A stretch of 64,000 nt of DNA from Brevibacillus migulae (GCF_004521915.1 NZ_SDKD01000009.1:124001-188000); one strand, 5' to 3'. Positions 9,526-18,511 are shown, counted from the first letter of the stretch. A program made the numbers and translations. The notes: generated from the letters alone by a model not told the origin.

Positions 9526-9561
9526 TAAAAAAATCGACCCAGCTGATAGCCAAGGTCGATT
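9525..9561 (-). terminator. Intrinsic terminator of psd
   Basis: AATCGACC and GGTCGATT form an 8-base stem followed on the minus strand by a run of seven Ts, 15 bases past the psd stop. Confidence 0.85.
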
Positions 9562-9575
9562 CAGTGCATATGCTA

Positions 9576-10415
9576 TCATCTTTTTTTCGCCAGCAATTGC
9601 CCCATGATCAGCTTGCTGCCCACATTCACGTCGGGAGCCCAGTCAATCTGTCCATTTTCAAAAACGAGAATCACCGTGGAGCCAAATTCAAACCAGCCCA
9701 GTTCGTCTCCTTTTTGCAAATAAGGGGTGTTTACGATCGGCTCGCTCTCCGGTTTCCCGCGCTTCACGTTCGTAGTCGCTCGGCAGTAGGTGACTTTTAC
9801 GCTGCCCACGAAGAGCGCCCCTACCTTCACTACCGCGACAGAGCCGATTTCCTCCGACTCGACAAACGTGACCAGCCGTTCATTGCGGGCAAAAAGTCGG
9901 TCGACCTGCTCCACGCCCAACTGATTCACCGGATACAAGCGCCCCGGCACATACGTGTAGGAGTGCAGCGTGCCATTTACCGGCATATGAATCCGATGAT
10001 AATCACGCGGGCTGAGATAGATCGTGATGAACTTCCCGCCTTGATAGCGCTTGGCCAGCTCCTCCGATCCCCCCAGCAGCTCGCTCACCCGATACGCCTT
10101 TCCTTTTGCCTGGATCAGCGTGCCCTCCTGGATATCCCCGAGCTGGGACACGGTACCGTCGACCGGACTGACAATCGTGTCGGTGCCGGCAGCGATCGGC
10201 CTTGCTCCGGGCTTCAAGCGGCGCGTAAAAAACTCTTTTAAGGATTTATACTGTTCAACCGGCTTTTCGATCGACTCGACATCAATCTGATAATGCCGGA
10301 TATAACGCCGTATTGCCATTCGACTGAATCGTGTACCCGTGATTTTCCCCATGGTACGCGAAAGTGCATTTTGCGGTAAACGATGGATAATACCGCCAAG
10401 CAGTTTTTTACTCAT
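9576..10415 (-). CDS. psd: Phosphatidylserine decarboxylase proenzyme
   Basis: The 279-residue protein matches bacterial Psd. It has MAIRRYIRHYQI, the DTIVSPVDGTVSQLG block, the histidine region (YLSPRDYHRIHMPVNG) and, near the C-terminus, the processing site in WFEFGSTVILVFE. Autocleavage between Gly and Ser of GST creates the pyruvoyl group. The mature membrane-bound enzyme makes phosphatidylethanolamine from phosphatidylserine. No pssA lies beside it. It is divergent from the PAS-GGDEF gene and ends at a clear terminator. Confidence 0.96.
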   Translation of the reverse strand: MSKKLLGGIIHRLPQNALSRTMGKITGTRFSRMAIRRYIRHYQIDVESIEKPVEQYKSLKEFFTRRLKPGARPIAAGTDTIVSPVDGTVSQLGDIQEGTLIQAKGKAYRVSELLGGSEELAKRYQGGKFITIYLSPRDYHRIHMPVNGTLHSYTYVPGRLYPVNQLGVEQVDRLFARNERLVTFVESEEIGSVAVVKVGALFVGSVKVTYCRATTNVKRGKPESEPIVNTPYLQKGDELGWFEFGSTVILVFENGQIDWAPDVNVGSKLIMGQLLAKKR

Positions 10416-10535
10416 ATGTCATCTCCCAAAAGATCGGACTTTCCCGGCTATCATACTACCCCATACTCTACCATGAACCACTTGTGGGAGCAAACCTTGT
10501 ATGCAAAGCCGACAGGTTTCGGCAAAAGACGAGAT

Positions 10536-10563
10536 TTGCATAACCGTAGTCGTATACTATAAT
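10536..10563 (+). promoter_or_regulatory. Sigma-A-type promoter of the PAS-GGDEF gene
   Basis: TTGCAT and a consensus TATAAT, spaced 16 bases, lie 45 bases upstream of the ATG. Confidence 0.6.
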
Positions 10564-10608
10564 GAAAAATGAGCAGTTGATTGTGAAGGATTAAGGAGAC
10601 GTAGCGAT

Positions 10609-11517
10609 ATGTCCACATTAGATCTGACGGAGCTGATTCAGGAATACGGTCAGGTCCTTTCCCGCTTTTTTGATCCGATTTCCGACATGATTTTCCTGAT
10701 GGCTGTCGAAGATGAAAGTACGTTCCGATACGTCATGATGAATCCGAGCGCCATGCGTGTTGCCGGACTCACCGAAGAAGCCTACGGAAAAACGTTTGAA
10801 GAAGTATATCCGCCTGAAAAAGCAAATCGCATGAATCATCAATACAGGGAAGCTGTACGTTCCCGCAAACCCTTCTCCTTCATCGACGAGGAAGACATTT
10901 GCGGCGAATCCGTACTGACTCCCATTTTTAATTCAGTGGGCATCTGTACCCATGTTTTTTCCGTCACTCGCGATATTACCGAGCGCAAGCGGCTGGAGGA
11001 CCAGCTGCACTACATGGCGTATCATGACATGCTGACTGAGCTACCCAATCGCCGTAAACTGTATGATCTGATCGATGATGCGCTTAAACAAACACAAGAG
11101 AATCGCAAAATGCTCGCCGTCATGTATCTCGATTGCGATGATTTCAAGAAGATCAACGACACGCTCGGCCACGAGGCGGGCGATGAATTTCTGCGCGGCT
11201 TATCCAAGCGCCTGCGCTACTGTGTGCGGGATACGGACATTCTGTCCCGCTTTGGCGGGGACGAATTCGTCATTATCCTTCCAGACATTGCCAACGAAGA
11301 AGAAGTGGCCAGGATCGCGGAACGGATTATTCATTCGCTGGGACAGCCTTGGCTCATCAAACAGCAGCAACTAAGCGTCACCGTCAGCGTGGGGATTTCT
11401 CTCTATCCCCGTGACGGCCAGGAAAAATATGAACTGATCGGACGAGCTGACGAAGCGCTGTACCAGGCAAAGGATCTCGGCCGCAACCGCTATAAACTAT
11501 ACAGCCAGCCTAAGTAA
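10609..11517 (+). CDS. PAS domain diguanylate cyclase
   Basis: The 302-residue soluble protein has a PAS domain (about residues 15-125, ending in the PAC-like VTRDITERKRLEDQL) and a GGDEF domain (about 130-300). The active-site loop is an intact GGDEF (LSRFGGDEFVIILPD). An RxxD inhibitory site (RDTD) lies five residues before it, so product feedback is likely. It should make c-di-GMP in response to a ligand or partner sensed by PAS. ATG at 10609 follows AAGGAGACG. Its 3' end overlaps the convergent transferase gene by 8 bases. Confidence 0.92.
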   Translation: MSTLDLTELIQEYGQVLSRFFDPISDMIFLMAVEDESTFRYVMMNPSAMRVAGLTEEAYGKTFEEVYPPEKANRMNHQYREAVRSRKPFSFIDEEDICGESVLTPIFNSVGICTHVFSVTRDITERKRLEDQLHYMAYHDMLTELPNRRKLYDLIDDALKQTQENRKMLAVMYLDCDDFKKINDTLGHEAGDEFLRGLSKRLRYCVRDTDILSRFGGDEFVIILPDIANEEEVARIAERIIHSLGQPWLIKQQQLSVTVSVGISLYPRDGQEKYELIGRADEALYQAKDLGRNRYKLYSQPK

Positions 11518-12448
11518 CCGCTAAAAACAGCAAAAGCGAAACAACCGAAAACAAGAAGCTGACGACATATAAAACGACTACAGTCTGCTTGGCGGTCAGC
11601 CCGCGCGACATGAGGCGATGGTGGACATGCCTCCTGTCCGCCTGCGTGATGGAGGTACCCGCCAGCAATCGGCTGATCATGACCTGCAGCGTATCCATAA
11701 CAGGCAGCCCCAATGCCAGCACCGTCACGACCAGGGAAATCATCGTAGCCCCTTTCATCGATCCTTCCAACGAGACGATTCCCAGGGCAAAGCCTAAAAA
11801 CGTCGCTCCCGCATCACCCATGAATAATTCTGCAGGAAAAAAATTGAACCGCAGAAACGCTAATGTTGCCCCTATCAGCACGATTGCGATCAGGGCAGTC
11901 AGCTCCTGCTCTTTTACCAGTGCGATAAAAAACAAGGTGGTCGCTGCCAGCGTTGTAACCCCTCCAGCCAGACCATCTGCGCCGTCAAGAAAATTGAGCA
12001 TGTTGATCAAGCCGAGAATCCAGATTACGGTAGCCAGATAGGCAAGCCAGAGCGGAAATTGAAAGAAGGCATGATCTCCTCCGCCCAACCAGGAAAGGCC
12101 AAGCCCCCGAAACCGGATATCCATCGCAAAAGCCAAAGTCGCTGCCAAAAGCTGTACAAGCAATTTCGGCATGACTGGAAACTCCATTCGCCGGGCTTTG
12201 TACCAATCATCCAGCGTGCCAACCCCGATTAAGAGCGCACCTCCAATCGTCAGCACCAGCCATAACGCATTCATTCCCGCAAAGCACGCCGTAATGGCAA
12301 CGATCCCTGCGTACATCGCGATTCCGCCAGACAGGGGCATTGGTTTGGTATGCGCCTTTCTGCCAATCGGCATATCAATCAATCGAAACCGCCAGGCGAC
12401 CTGCTTGGCCAACGGAATCAGCAGATACACCAGAAAAAAGGATGCCAA
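11510..12448 (-). CDS. TagO/WecA-type undecaprenyl-phosphate sugar-1-phosphate transferase (MraY family)
   Basis: At least 312 residues with about ten membrane helices. Family motifs are clear: DDWYKARRMEF, the active-site loop NMLNFLDGADGLAGGV, MGDAGATFLGF and the cytoplasmic histidine motif DRRHVHHRLMSRGL, which marks WecA/TagO rather than MraY. It probably transfers GlcNAc-1-P to undecaprenyl phosphate, starting teichoic acid or other wall polymer synthesis. The start is uncertain. The TTG at 12448 lacks a ribosome binding site, while the frame stays open upstream to a TGA and GGTGAGG stands before an in-frame ATC at 12472. The upstream residues would complete the first membrane helix. Confidence 0.9.
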   Translation of the reverse strand: MASFFLVYLLIPLAKQVAWRFRLIDMPIGRKAHTKPMPLSGGIAMYAGIVAITACFAGMNALWLVLTIGGALLIGVGTLDDWYKARRMEFPVMPKLLVQLLAATLAFAMDIRFRGLGLSWLGGGDHAFFQFPLWLAYLATVIWILGLINMLNFLDGADGLAGGVTTLAATTLFFIALVKEQELTALIAIVLIGATLAFLRFNFFPAELFMGDAGATFLGFALGIVSLEGSMKGATMISLVVTVLALGLPVMDTLQVMISRLLAGTSITQADRRHVHHRLMSRGLTAKQTVVVLYVVSFLFSVVSLLLFLAVT

Positions 12449-12546
12449 GAACGGAACCAGATAATAGACGATAAGACCTCACCAGCCTAAGACTCTTTTC
12501 TTTTTAGTCTGGTCGATCCGTTCTTTCTGTATAACAAACAATTGTG

Positions 12547-12778
12547 CAAACATCGTGGTGGGGGAAGGGAAGAGAGGGCGGGGCTACATACTTGCCACAC
12601 CTGCAGGGGAGTGTTTACTGTCCGGTTCCGCTGCCAAAAACGGTACGTCACGCAAAAGTTTCGAGGAAGCCTATTCATACGTAGAGGTTGCGCGACAAGC
12701 GTGTACCGTTTTTGGAAGCTCCACCTTTGTAGGCGTGGCAAAAACTCCGCCCCGTCCCTCTCTTCCCTTCCTCACGTG
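12547..12778. repeat. Long palindromic intergenic repeat, copy 2
   Basis: The second copy of the element at 382-612, same orientation. Arms GGAAGGGAAGAGAGGG and the AAAAACGGTAC / GTACCGTTTTT inner stem are retained. The centre is the most divergent part. It occupies the gap upstream of the TagO-like gene and has no convincing coding frame. Confidence 0.8.
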
Positions 12779-12868
12779 GCTGTAACGCAAAGGCGGACGG
12801 ATAAAAACTGAAAAGTACGATGACTTAATGCTTTCATTCACTCCTTTTATCTTTTTAATATAGCTTCT

Positions 12869-13201
12869 GCTACGTTGGAGAGCATGTTTCGAAACGGAGC
12901 GCCTGCGGAGCCCTTCCCAGCGGAGCAGTGAATCGCAGGAAAAAGGGCCGCAACCTGCCCGAGCTGCGGAGCGGCTGCCACTTTTGCGGACCCCTGCGAT
13001 TTGCTGTGGAGCGGACAGTCCCCACTCTCAGCGGGGCGTAGAATGAAGCGGAGTTTCGAGACATGCTCTCCTCACCGCAGCCACGTAGCATTCCCACTTT
13101 TGCGGACCCCTGCGATTTGCTGTGGAGCGGACAGTTCCCACTCTCAGCGGGGCGTAGAATGAAGCGGAGTTTCGGAACATGCTCTCCCCACCAAAGCCAC
13201 G
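12869..13201. repeat. Palindromic element with a duplicated right arm
   Basis: GGAGAGCATGTTTCGAAAC at 12877-12895 pairs with its near-perfect complement at 13053-13071, defining a hairpin of about 195 bases. Flanking TGCTACGT and ACGTAGCA extend it to about 13090. The right arm, starting CACTTTTGCGGACCCCTGCG at 12979, is repeated at 13095 with a 116-base period and about 93% identity over 107 bases. Both copies contain GGAGCGGACAG (13008, 13124). The whole stretch downstream of pruA is gene-free. Confidence 0.75.
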
Positions 13202-13204
13202 AAA

Positions 13205-13250
13205 TAGAAGAAAACGGTTGCCCGCATGCCTAGCGCGGACAACCGTTTTT
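13205..13250 (-). terminator. Terminator of pruA
   Basis: AAAACGGTTG (13211-13220) and CAACCGTTTT (13240-13249) form a 10-base stem, 22 bases past the pruA stop, followed by TTTTCTTCT on the minus strand. Confidence 0.8.
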
Positions 13251-13271
13251 GTATACATTCTGTGGACTAGA

Positions 13272-14819
13272 TTAGAGCAACTCGGAAACCAGTTTTGCCT
13301 GCGTGAAGAGCAGCAGGTAATCCGGTCCGCCTGCTTTGGAGTCTGTACCGGACATGTTGAATCCGCCAAATGGATGTGTGCCGACCAGCGCACCCGTACA
13401 TTTACGGTTGAAGTACAGGTTACCGACATGGAATTCGGTGCGTGCTTTTTCGAGGTTGGCACGGTTGCGGCTGATTACTGCTCCAGTCAAACCGTATTCG
13501 GTATTGTTGCCGATCTCCAGAGCATGGTCGAAGTCACGCGCTTTGCAGAAGGCAACCACTGGACCAAAAATCTCTTCTTGCATGATGCGGGCTTGCGGAT
13601 CTACGTCGGCAAACACCGTTGGCTTGATGAAGTAGCCGTTTCCTTCCGCTTTCTCTCCACCTGCCATCAGCTTGCCTTCGGTTTTTCCGATCTCGATGTA
13701 TTCCAGAATTTTATTGTAGGCTTTGTCATCCACCACAGGTCCTGTGTAGAAATCAGGATTCACAACATCGCCAACAGTCAGCTGCTTGGTCAGTTCAACC
13801 ACGCGATTCAGCACTTGGTCATACACATCTTGATGCACGATTGCGCGGGAGCAAGCCGAGCATTTTTGACCAGAGAAACCGAATGCTGATGCCACGATGG
13901 ATTGAGCAGCCAGTTCCAGATCGCAATCGCTGTCAACGATGATGGAATCTTTTCCGCCCATCTCGGCTACCAGACGCTTCATCCATTTTTGTCCCGGACG
14001 ATGCTTCGCTGCCAATTCGTTGATGCGCAGACCGACATCACGGGAGCCTGTGAAGCTGATGAAACGTGTTTGCGTATGCTCAACCAGGTAATCACCGATC
14101 TCGCTGCCGCTTCCTGGCACGAAATTGACTACACCTGCAGGTACGCCTGCATCCTCCAAAATTTCCATGAATTTCGCCGCGATCACGGGAGTAGTGGAGG
14201 CTGGCTTCAGGACAACGGTATTTCCAGCAACGAGTGCAGCTGTTGTCATCCCCACCATGATGGCAAGCGGGAAGTTCCATGGCGGAATCACAACCCCTAC
14301 GCCAAGCGGGATGTAATACAGCTCATTGTCTTCTCCAGGAATGCGAGTCAATGGATGGCGCTCAGCCAATTTATCCATTTGACGTGCATAGTATTCCATA
14401 AAGTCGATTGCTTCTGCCGTATCGGCATCCGCTTCCGACCAGCTTTTTCCTGCTTCCTTTACCAGCCAAGCGGAAAATTCATGCTTGCGACGGCGCAGGA
14501 TCGCAGCTGCTTTATAAAGATAACGGGAACGAGCTTGTGCAGGCACTGCTTTCCATGTTTCAAAGGTGCTAACAGCTGCTTGCATCGCTTTTTCAGCCAA
14601 GGCTTGATCCGCTTGGGACACGATGCCGATTACTTGATCCTTATTGGAAGGATTGATCGAACGGGATTTCTTTTCCGTCTTGATCCGCTCACCGCCAATG
14701 ATCAGATCGTACTCGCGGCCCAGCTCGCTTTCTACCTTTGCCAGCGCTTCTTCAAATGCCTTTTTATTTTCTGGCAGGCGGAAATTCGTAAATGGCTCAT
14801 TTTTAAAATCGATAAGCAT
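13272..14819 (-). CDS. pruA: L-glutamate gamma-semialdehyde (1-pyrroline-5-carboxylate) dehydrogenase
   Basis: The 515-residue enzyme has the exact length of B. subtilis RocA/PutC. It contains the catalytic cysteine in [16 protein letters not shown], the base glutamate in [12 protein letters not shown] and the NAD loop [17 protein letters not shown]. It oxidises glutamate semialdehyde to glutamate in proline and arginine breakdown. ATG at 14819 follows a strong GAGGAGG. It stands without rocD/rocF or putB nearby. A sigma-54-type promoter lies 59-75 bases upstream, matching the SigL control known for roc genes in B. subtilis. Confidence 0.95.
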   Translation of the reverse strand: MLIDFKNEPFTNFRLPENKKAFEEALAKVESELGREYDLIIGGERIKTEKKSRSINPSNKDQVIGIVSQADQALAEKAMQAAVSTFETWKAVPAQARSRYLYKAAAILRRRKHEFSAWLVKEAGKSWSEADADTAEAIDFMEYYARQMDKLAERHPLTRIPGEDNELYYIPLGVGVVIPPWNFPLAIMVGMTTAALVAGNTVVLKPASTTPVIAAKFMEILEDAGVPAGVVNFVPGSGSEIGDYLVEHTQTRFISFTGSRDVGLRINELAAKHRPGQKWMKRLVAEMGGKDSIIVDSDCDLELAAQSIVASAFGFSGQKCSACSRAIVHQDVYDQVLNRVVELTKQLTVGDVVNPDFYTGPVVDDKAYNKILEYIEIGKTEGKLMAGGEKAEGNGYFIKPTVFADVDPQARIMQEEIFGPVVAFCKARDFDHALEIGNNTEYGLTGAVISRNRANLEKARTEFHVGNLYFNRKCTGALVGTHPFGGFNMSGTDSKAGGPDYLLLFTQAKLVSELL

Positions 14820-14877
14820 GATCTAATGTCCTCCTCAATAAAGACTCTTTGGGTTCATCTACCTTCCTCTTAGAACT

Positions 14878-14894
14878 TGCAAGGATCATACCAA
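14878..14894 (-). promoter_or_regulatory. Sigma-54 (SigL)-type -24/-12 promoter of pruA
   Basis: The minus strand reads TTGGTATG-ATCC-TTGCA, with GG and GC exactly 10 bases apart. Against TGGCACR-N4-TTGCW it matches 5 of 7 and 5 of 5 defined positions. Transcription would start near 14867, leaving a leader of about 48 bases. Confidence 0.6.
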
Positions 14895-14970
14895 CTTTCT
14901 GAAACACGTAAGATATCCTCTAGTCTTTGCATTTCATAACGTTTCCACGCATGTTTCCAGACAGAAGCTC

Positions 14971-14988
14971 TTGAACACTTTTGTTCAA
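14971..14988. promoter_or_regulatory. Candidate upstream activating sequence
   Basis: A perfect palindrome TTGAAC-N6-GTTCAA lies about 90-110 bases upstream of the pruA -12 element. Further GTTCAA and AGTGTTC half-sites follow at 14993-15017. Position fits an enhancer site for a RocR-like activator; it could also serve the divergent NicO-like gene. Confidence 0.4.
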
Positions 14989-15092
14989 CCTATGTTCAAA
15001 AATATACACCAGTGTTCTTCTTTGCCATTATCATGTAAAATGGAAATGTTCCATCGTTGGAAAGCATACGATTGATATGGGGGAGGGACATG

Positions 15093-15737
15093 ATGGAAGC
15101 TTGGTACATATTGTTGGTTGGATTTTTATTAGGAATGCGCCATGCGACCGATGCGGATCACGTCGTCGCCGTGACCACGATCGTCAGCCGCCAGAAAAAA
15201 CTATCGGTTGCGGCTATGATTGGCGCCTTCTGGGGACTTGGACATACGGTTACGATCCTGTTGGTCGGGTCGCTGATCATTTACTTGCAGATCGTGATCC
15301 CCCCGCACGTTGGCCTATTTATGGAGTTTTCAGTGGGTGTAATGATCGTCGTGCTTGGCATCATCAGCTTTCGGAAGTTCATTCGCCCCCAGGAGAGTGC
15401 TCAGGAAACCATTCTCCTTCGCCCCTTCATCATTGGTCTGATTCACGGACTGGCCGGCTCGGCAGCTGTTGCGTTGATGCTATTGACACTCATCCCCTCT
15501 CCAACACTTGGTGCCATCTATCTGTTGATCTTCGGGCTGGGAACCATGGCAGGCATGATGGTCTGCACCTTGGTCATCGGACTGCCTTATATCTTTACGA
15601 CGCGATTGCATACCTTTCATCGCTATCTGGGATTGGCGACAGCTTCTTTTAGCATCGTATTCGGACTGATGATGATGTATGAACTCGGCATCGGCAACGG
15701 ATTGTTTACCGACCATCCGACCTGGACACCGGAATAG
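15093..15737 (+). CDS. NicO/UreH-like membrane protein (nickel/cobalt transporter superfamily)
   Basis: About 214 residues with six likely membrane helices. The first helix carries the HX4DH signature (GMRHATDADHVVAVTTIV) typical of NiCoT and UreH-like metal permeases. A second conserved block is IIGLIHGLAGSAAVALMLL. GGGAGGG ends 5 bases before ATG 15093 and 2 bases before ATG 15090; the former is favoured. No urease or cobalamin gene is adjacent, so the metal and direction are unknown. It is divergent from pruA. Confidence 0.8.
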   Translation: MEAWYILLVGFLLGMRHATDADHVVAVTTIVSRQKKLSVAAMIGAFWGLGHTVTILLVGSLIIYLQIVIPPHVGLFMEFSVGVMIVVLGIISFRKFIRPQESAQETILLRPFIIGLIHGLAGSAAVALMLLTLIPSPTLGAIYLLIFGLGTMAGMMVCTLVIGLPYIFTTRLHTFHRYLGLATASFSIVFGLMMMYELGIGNGLFTDHPTWTPE

Positions 15738-15740
15738 CCA

Positions 15741-15775
15741 AAAACAAAAACACCAGCCAGTTCACCGGCTGGTGT
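15741..15775 (-). terminator. Terminator reading on the minus strand (for camS)
   Basis: AACACCAGCC and GGCTGGTGTT form a 10-base stem, followed on the minus strand by TTTTGTTTTT. It lies about 90 bases past the camS stop, close to the end of the convergent gene. Confidence 0.7.
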
Positions 15776-15824
15776 TGGTTGGCCGGCGGGATTACTGGAA
15801 TTCCCGTCGACACAAGTGCACCTA

Positions 15825-15859
15825 TGGCTGTGCGTAAGACTCCGCGCAGCCATTTTTTT
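15825..15859 (+). terminator. Terminator reading on the plus strand (for the NicO-like gene)
   Basis: TGGCTGTGCG and CGCGCAGCCA (one G-T pair) form the stem, followed by seven Ts. It lies 88 bases past the NicO-like stop and just before the camS stop, so the two convergent transcripts overlap by roughly 100 bases. Confidence 0.75.
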
Positions 15860-15863
15860 CTAC

Positions 15864-16934
15864 TTATTTTCGATAAATATGCATATACGGTTCGCCCTCT
15901 GGCGGACGGACATAGATCGACAGCGGCTGGTTAATCGACTGAACGTACAAATTGACATGCACATCCTTGTCAATCAATTGGTTAATCAAGCTCGCTGCAA
16001 ATTGAGTAAATTGCAGGACCTCTGTACGCGAGTCGTATTCCGCTGTAGCGGTAATCGTCAACTCTGTCATCTTTCCGCCCATAAACCGCCCTGTCCCGGT
16101 GATGCCCACATATTCCTGGAAGAATGACTGGATTTGCTTCATCAGCTTGTCAAACTGCAGGGAAATTTGCGGCTGATCTTTTTCTACCTCTGTGCTCGGA
16201 AACAAATAATATTTCTCGTCGATCGGCTGCCATTTGGAAACGGAGCTATCTGACGCATTCACCGTTCCCGTTGAAATGAAGTTGCCCGGGATCATTGTCG
16301 AGTTGCGATCAGGCACCTGATACAATGCGACCACCATCGGAATCTGCTGATTTTCGGCGCGCACGGTTTGCACGATCCGCGCAGCAATCTGCTGTCCTTT
16401 TGTCCGCAGCTCCTCTACGGTATATTTTTTTTGCTGACCGGATGCATCCTCATATACCGGAGACAGCGAGAGGCCAAGGACGATGCCCGACAGCTTGCGT
16501 GTCTCCTTCTCCAAATAATCATGCTCGAGCACATGCACGAGCAAGGATGGCCCTTGATCCGGGTTGATTCCCGCAGGATCATCCTTGGCCCGCGACAGCC
16601 ACGCCGTTACCTGTTCCTTTTTGATTTGTTGTCCCTCTTGAAAATAAAAATCTTCGTTGGAAAACGTCTCTTGGGCAATCTCCATTAACCCCAACTCCAG
16701 ATGGCTGAAATCCATGCGATATGAAGATGGAGTGAGTCTGGAGAGCATCCCGCGCGTCTGATTTTGCCGGTAAGGCGGTACACTGCCATAGTAATTTTCC
16801 GAGACTTCAATCACCGGCGAAATGGTTGGCGTTGGCGTTTCCTTCGTCTCCTCTTTCCCCGGCCACAGCGAGCAGGCCGTGGTGATTACCGCAAGCCCTG
16901 CTGCCAGACCAAATCGTAACCATCTAGTTTTCAT
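15864..16934 (-). CDS. camS: CamS/YerH-family lipoprotein
   Basis: The 356-residue protein has a lipoprotein signal (MKTRWLRFGLAAGLAVITTA then Cys21) and matches the CamS sex pheromone precursor family: YYGSVPPYRQNQTRGM, LELGLMEIAQETFS, YLEKETRKLSGIVLGLSL and the C-terminal VNLYVQSINQPLSIYVRPP. In enterococci and staphylococci the signal peptide of such proteins yields a pheromone; in bacilli (YerH) the role is unknown. It is the last gene of the minus-strand cluster pcrA-ligA-lipoprotein-ppx-camS, 21 bases after ppx, in the same relative place as yerH in B. subtilis. Confidence 0.88.
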   Translation of the reverse strand: MKTRWLRFGLAAGLAVITTACSLWPGKEETKETPTPTISPVIEVSENYYGSVPPYRQNQTRGMLSRLTPSSYRMDFSHLELGLMEIAQETFSNEDFYFQEGQQIKKEQVTAWLSRAKDDPAGINPDQGPSLLVHVLEHDYLEKETRKLSGIVLGLSLSPVYEDASGQQKKYTVEELRTKGQQIAARIVQTVRAENQQIPMVVALYQVPDRNSTMIPGNFISTGTVNASDSSVSKWQPIDEKYYLFPSTEVEKDQPQISLQFDKLMKQIQSFFQEYVGITGTGRFMGGKMTELTITATAEYDSRTEVLQFTQFAASLINQLIDKDVHVNLYVQSINQPLSIYVRPPEGEPYMHIYRK

Positions 16935-16955
16935 CGTTACGCTCCTTCATTCCCA

Positions 16956-18485
16956 TTACTCCGTGCTGCTATGCTCCTTCACCAATACGTACTCCCGGCC
17001 AAACACTTTTTCAAAACGCTGCTGATACTCGCTCGCTTCTTTCAATTCCAGATGGATATCCGGATCGACGCTTTTGAGCATGATCTGGACACGCTTGTCG
17101 CTGATGGCGCAGCGGAGATCCTCGATATCGTGGGATAACGCGCGATCCAGCGCTCTGGCCATGAGCAGCAGGATCCCCAGCTTCTGAATGGTATCTTCAT
17201 CGTCAGACTCCAACAATCCCCGATACGGCGTCAGCAGCTCGCGCATCTTTTTCTTGTTTTTATAGGAGGCGATGAGAGAAACCAGCAGTCGTTCACGATG
17301 AGTCAGCCCCGGTATTTTGGAATGGAGCAGGACATACGCTGTATGCACCTGCCAATCATAGAAGCTGACCGCCACCCCCACATCATGAAGATGGGCGGCT
17401 ACCTGGAGCACCTTGCGTGCGGATTCGTCCATCCCATGGATCGGTGCCAACTCATCAAACAGCCGCAATGAAAGATGGGCTACATGGCGAGAGTGCGCTT
17501 CATTGACGTGGTAATAGCGCATCAGATTGACCACTTCGTTCATCAGCACATCGTCGTCCGCTTCTTGGAATACCTGATCATGCAAATACTCGTAGAACAG
17601 CCCTTCACGCAAACCGTTTCCGCTGATCAGCAAAGACGGGGCTTGGGTAGTCTCCATGAGCGTCTGGATAATCAAACCTCCTGCCACGATCAAATCGGCA
17701 CGCTCCTTGGACAAGCCGGGCAGCTCCTGCAGCTCCTTCAAAGATAGGCCACCCAGCATCTCCATTGTCGCATCTACCTGGCTTTTGTCCATCTCGTAAT
17801 GGTGGGCACTTTCCAATGGATACCGGATCAATTGCCGATGCACACGGGCGATATTGCGAACCGTTCCGCCCAAGCCAAACAGCGGGAGACCTGTTCGCGT
17901 GCCCATCCACGGCACTGCTTGCAGCGAATCCCGCAAATAATGACGCAGCTCCTGAATGGCCACCCGCCCCTCGCCGCCTTCCAAACGAAAGCGTTCGGTC
18001 AGCGTGAGGGCGCCATAAGGCATGCTTACCGAGTGCTCCAGGGCACGCTTGTCGAAGAAAGTGACTTCACTGCTTCCTCCACCGATGTCCAACGTATAAC
18101 CGCCCGCATGAGTAAATCCATTTTTCACGCCCAAAAATCCATAGTACGCTTCCTCGTGACCGCTTAAGATCCGAAACACCAAGCCGGTTTCCCGCTCGAC
18201 CTGCTGCAGAAATTCAGCGCCATTCACCGCCTGACGCACGGCCGCCGTTGTGACCGGCACAATGCGATTGACACCTCGCGACCTGCATATTTTCATAAAG
18301 CGCAAAAGAGCAGCCATCGCCCGCTTGATTGCAGCAGGCTTCAGCGTCCGCTCTTCCCCCATCTTTTCGCTCAGGCGAACCGTTTCCTTTGTATCGTCAA
18401 TCAGGTGGTACGCTTGATTGCTTACCTGAAAGATGACCATGCGTATCGTGTTGGAGCCCATATCTACGATGGCGATTTTCTCCAA
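16956..18485 (-). CDS. ppx: Ppx/GppA family exopolyphosphatase with HD domain
   Basis: A 509-residue protein with an N-terminal actin-like Ppx/GppA fold (IAIVDMGSNTIRMVIFQ, GYTLDIGGGSSEVTFF, GLGGTVRNIARVHR) and a C-terminal HD region (about 320-450, containing AAHLHDVGVAVSFYDWQVH). It probably splits polyphosphate and/or pppGpp. TTG at 18485 is preferred because AAGGAG lies 8 bases upstream; a GTG three codons earlier overlaps that site. It lies between a lipoprotein gene and camS. This gene is not part of the classic yer-pcr-lig cluster and appears added here. Confidence 0.9.
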   Translation of the reverse strand: MEKIAIVDMGSNTIRMVIFQVSNQAYHLIDDTKETVRLSEKMGEERTLKPAAIKRAMAALLRFMKICRSRGVNRIVPVTTAAVRQAVNGAEFLQQVERETGLVFRILSGHEEAYYGFLGVKNGFTHAGGYTLDIGGGSSEVTFFDKRALEHSVSMPYGALTLTERFRLEGGEGRVAIQELRHYLRDSLQAVPWMGTRTGLPLFGLGGTVRNIARVHRQLIRYPLESAHHYEMDKSQVDATMEMLGGLSLKELQELPGLSKERADLIVAGGLIIQTLMETTQAPSLLISGNGLREGLFYEYLHDQVFQEADDDVLMNEVVNLMRYYHVNEAHSRHVAHLSLRLFDELAPIHGMDESARKVLQVAAHLHDVGVAVSFYDWQVHTAYVLLHSKIPGLTHRERLLVSLIASYKNKKKMRELLTPYRGLLESDDEDTIQKLGILLLMARALDRALSHDIEDLRCAISDKRVQIMLKSVDPDIHLELKEASEYQQRFEKVFGREYVLVKEHSSTE

Positions 18486-18511
18486 TGAAGGCACTCCTTT
18501 TTCTTCTGCAA

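Noticed and set aside
12979..13201. Two direct repeats that might be taken for a CRISPR array
   Set aside because: There are only two copies of 107 bases with a 9-base gap, and they are one arm of a larger hairpin; no cas genes are present.
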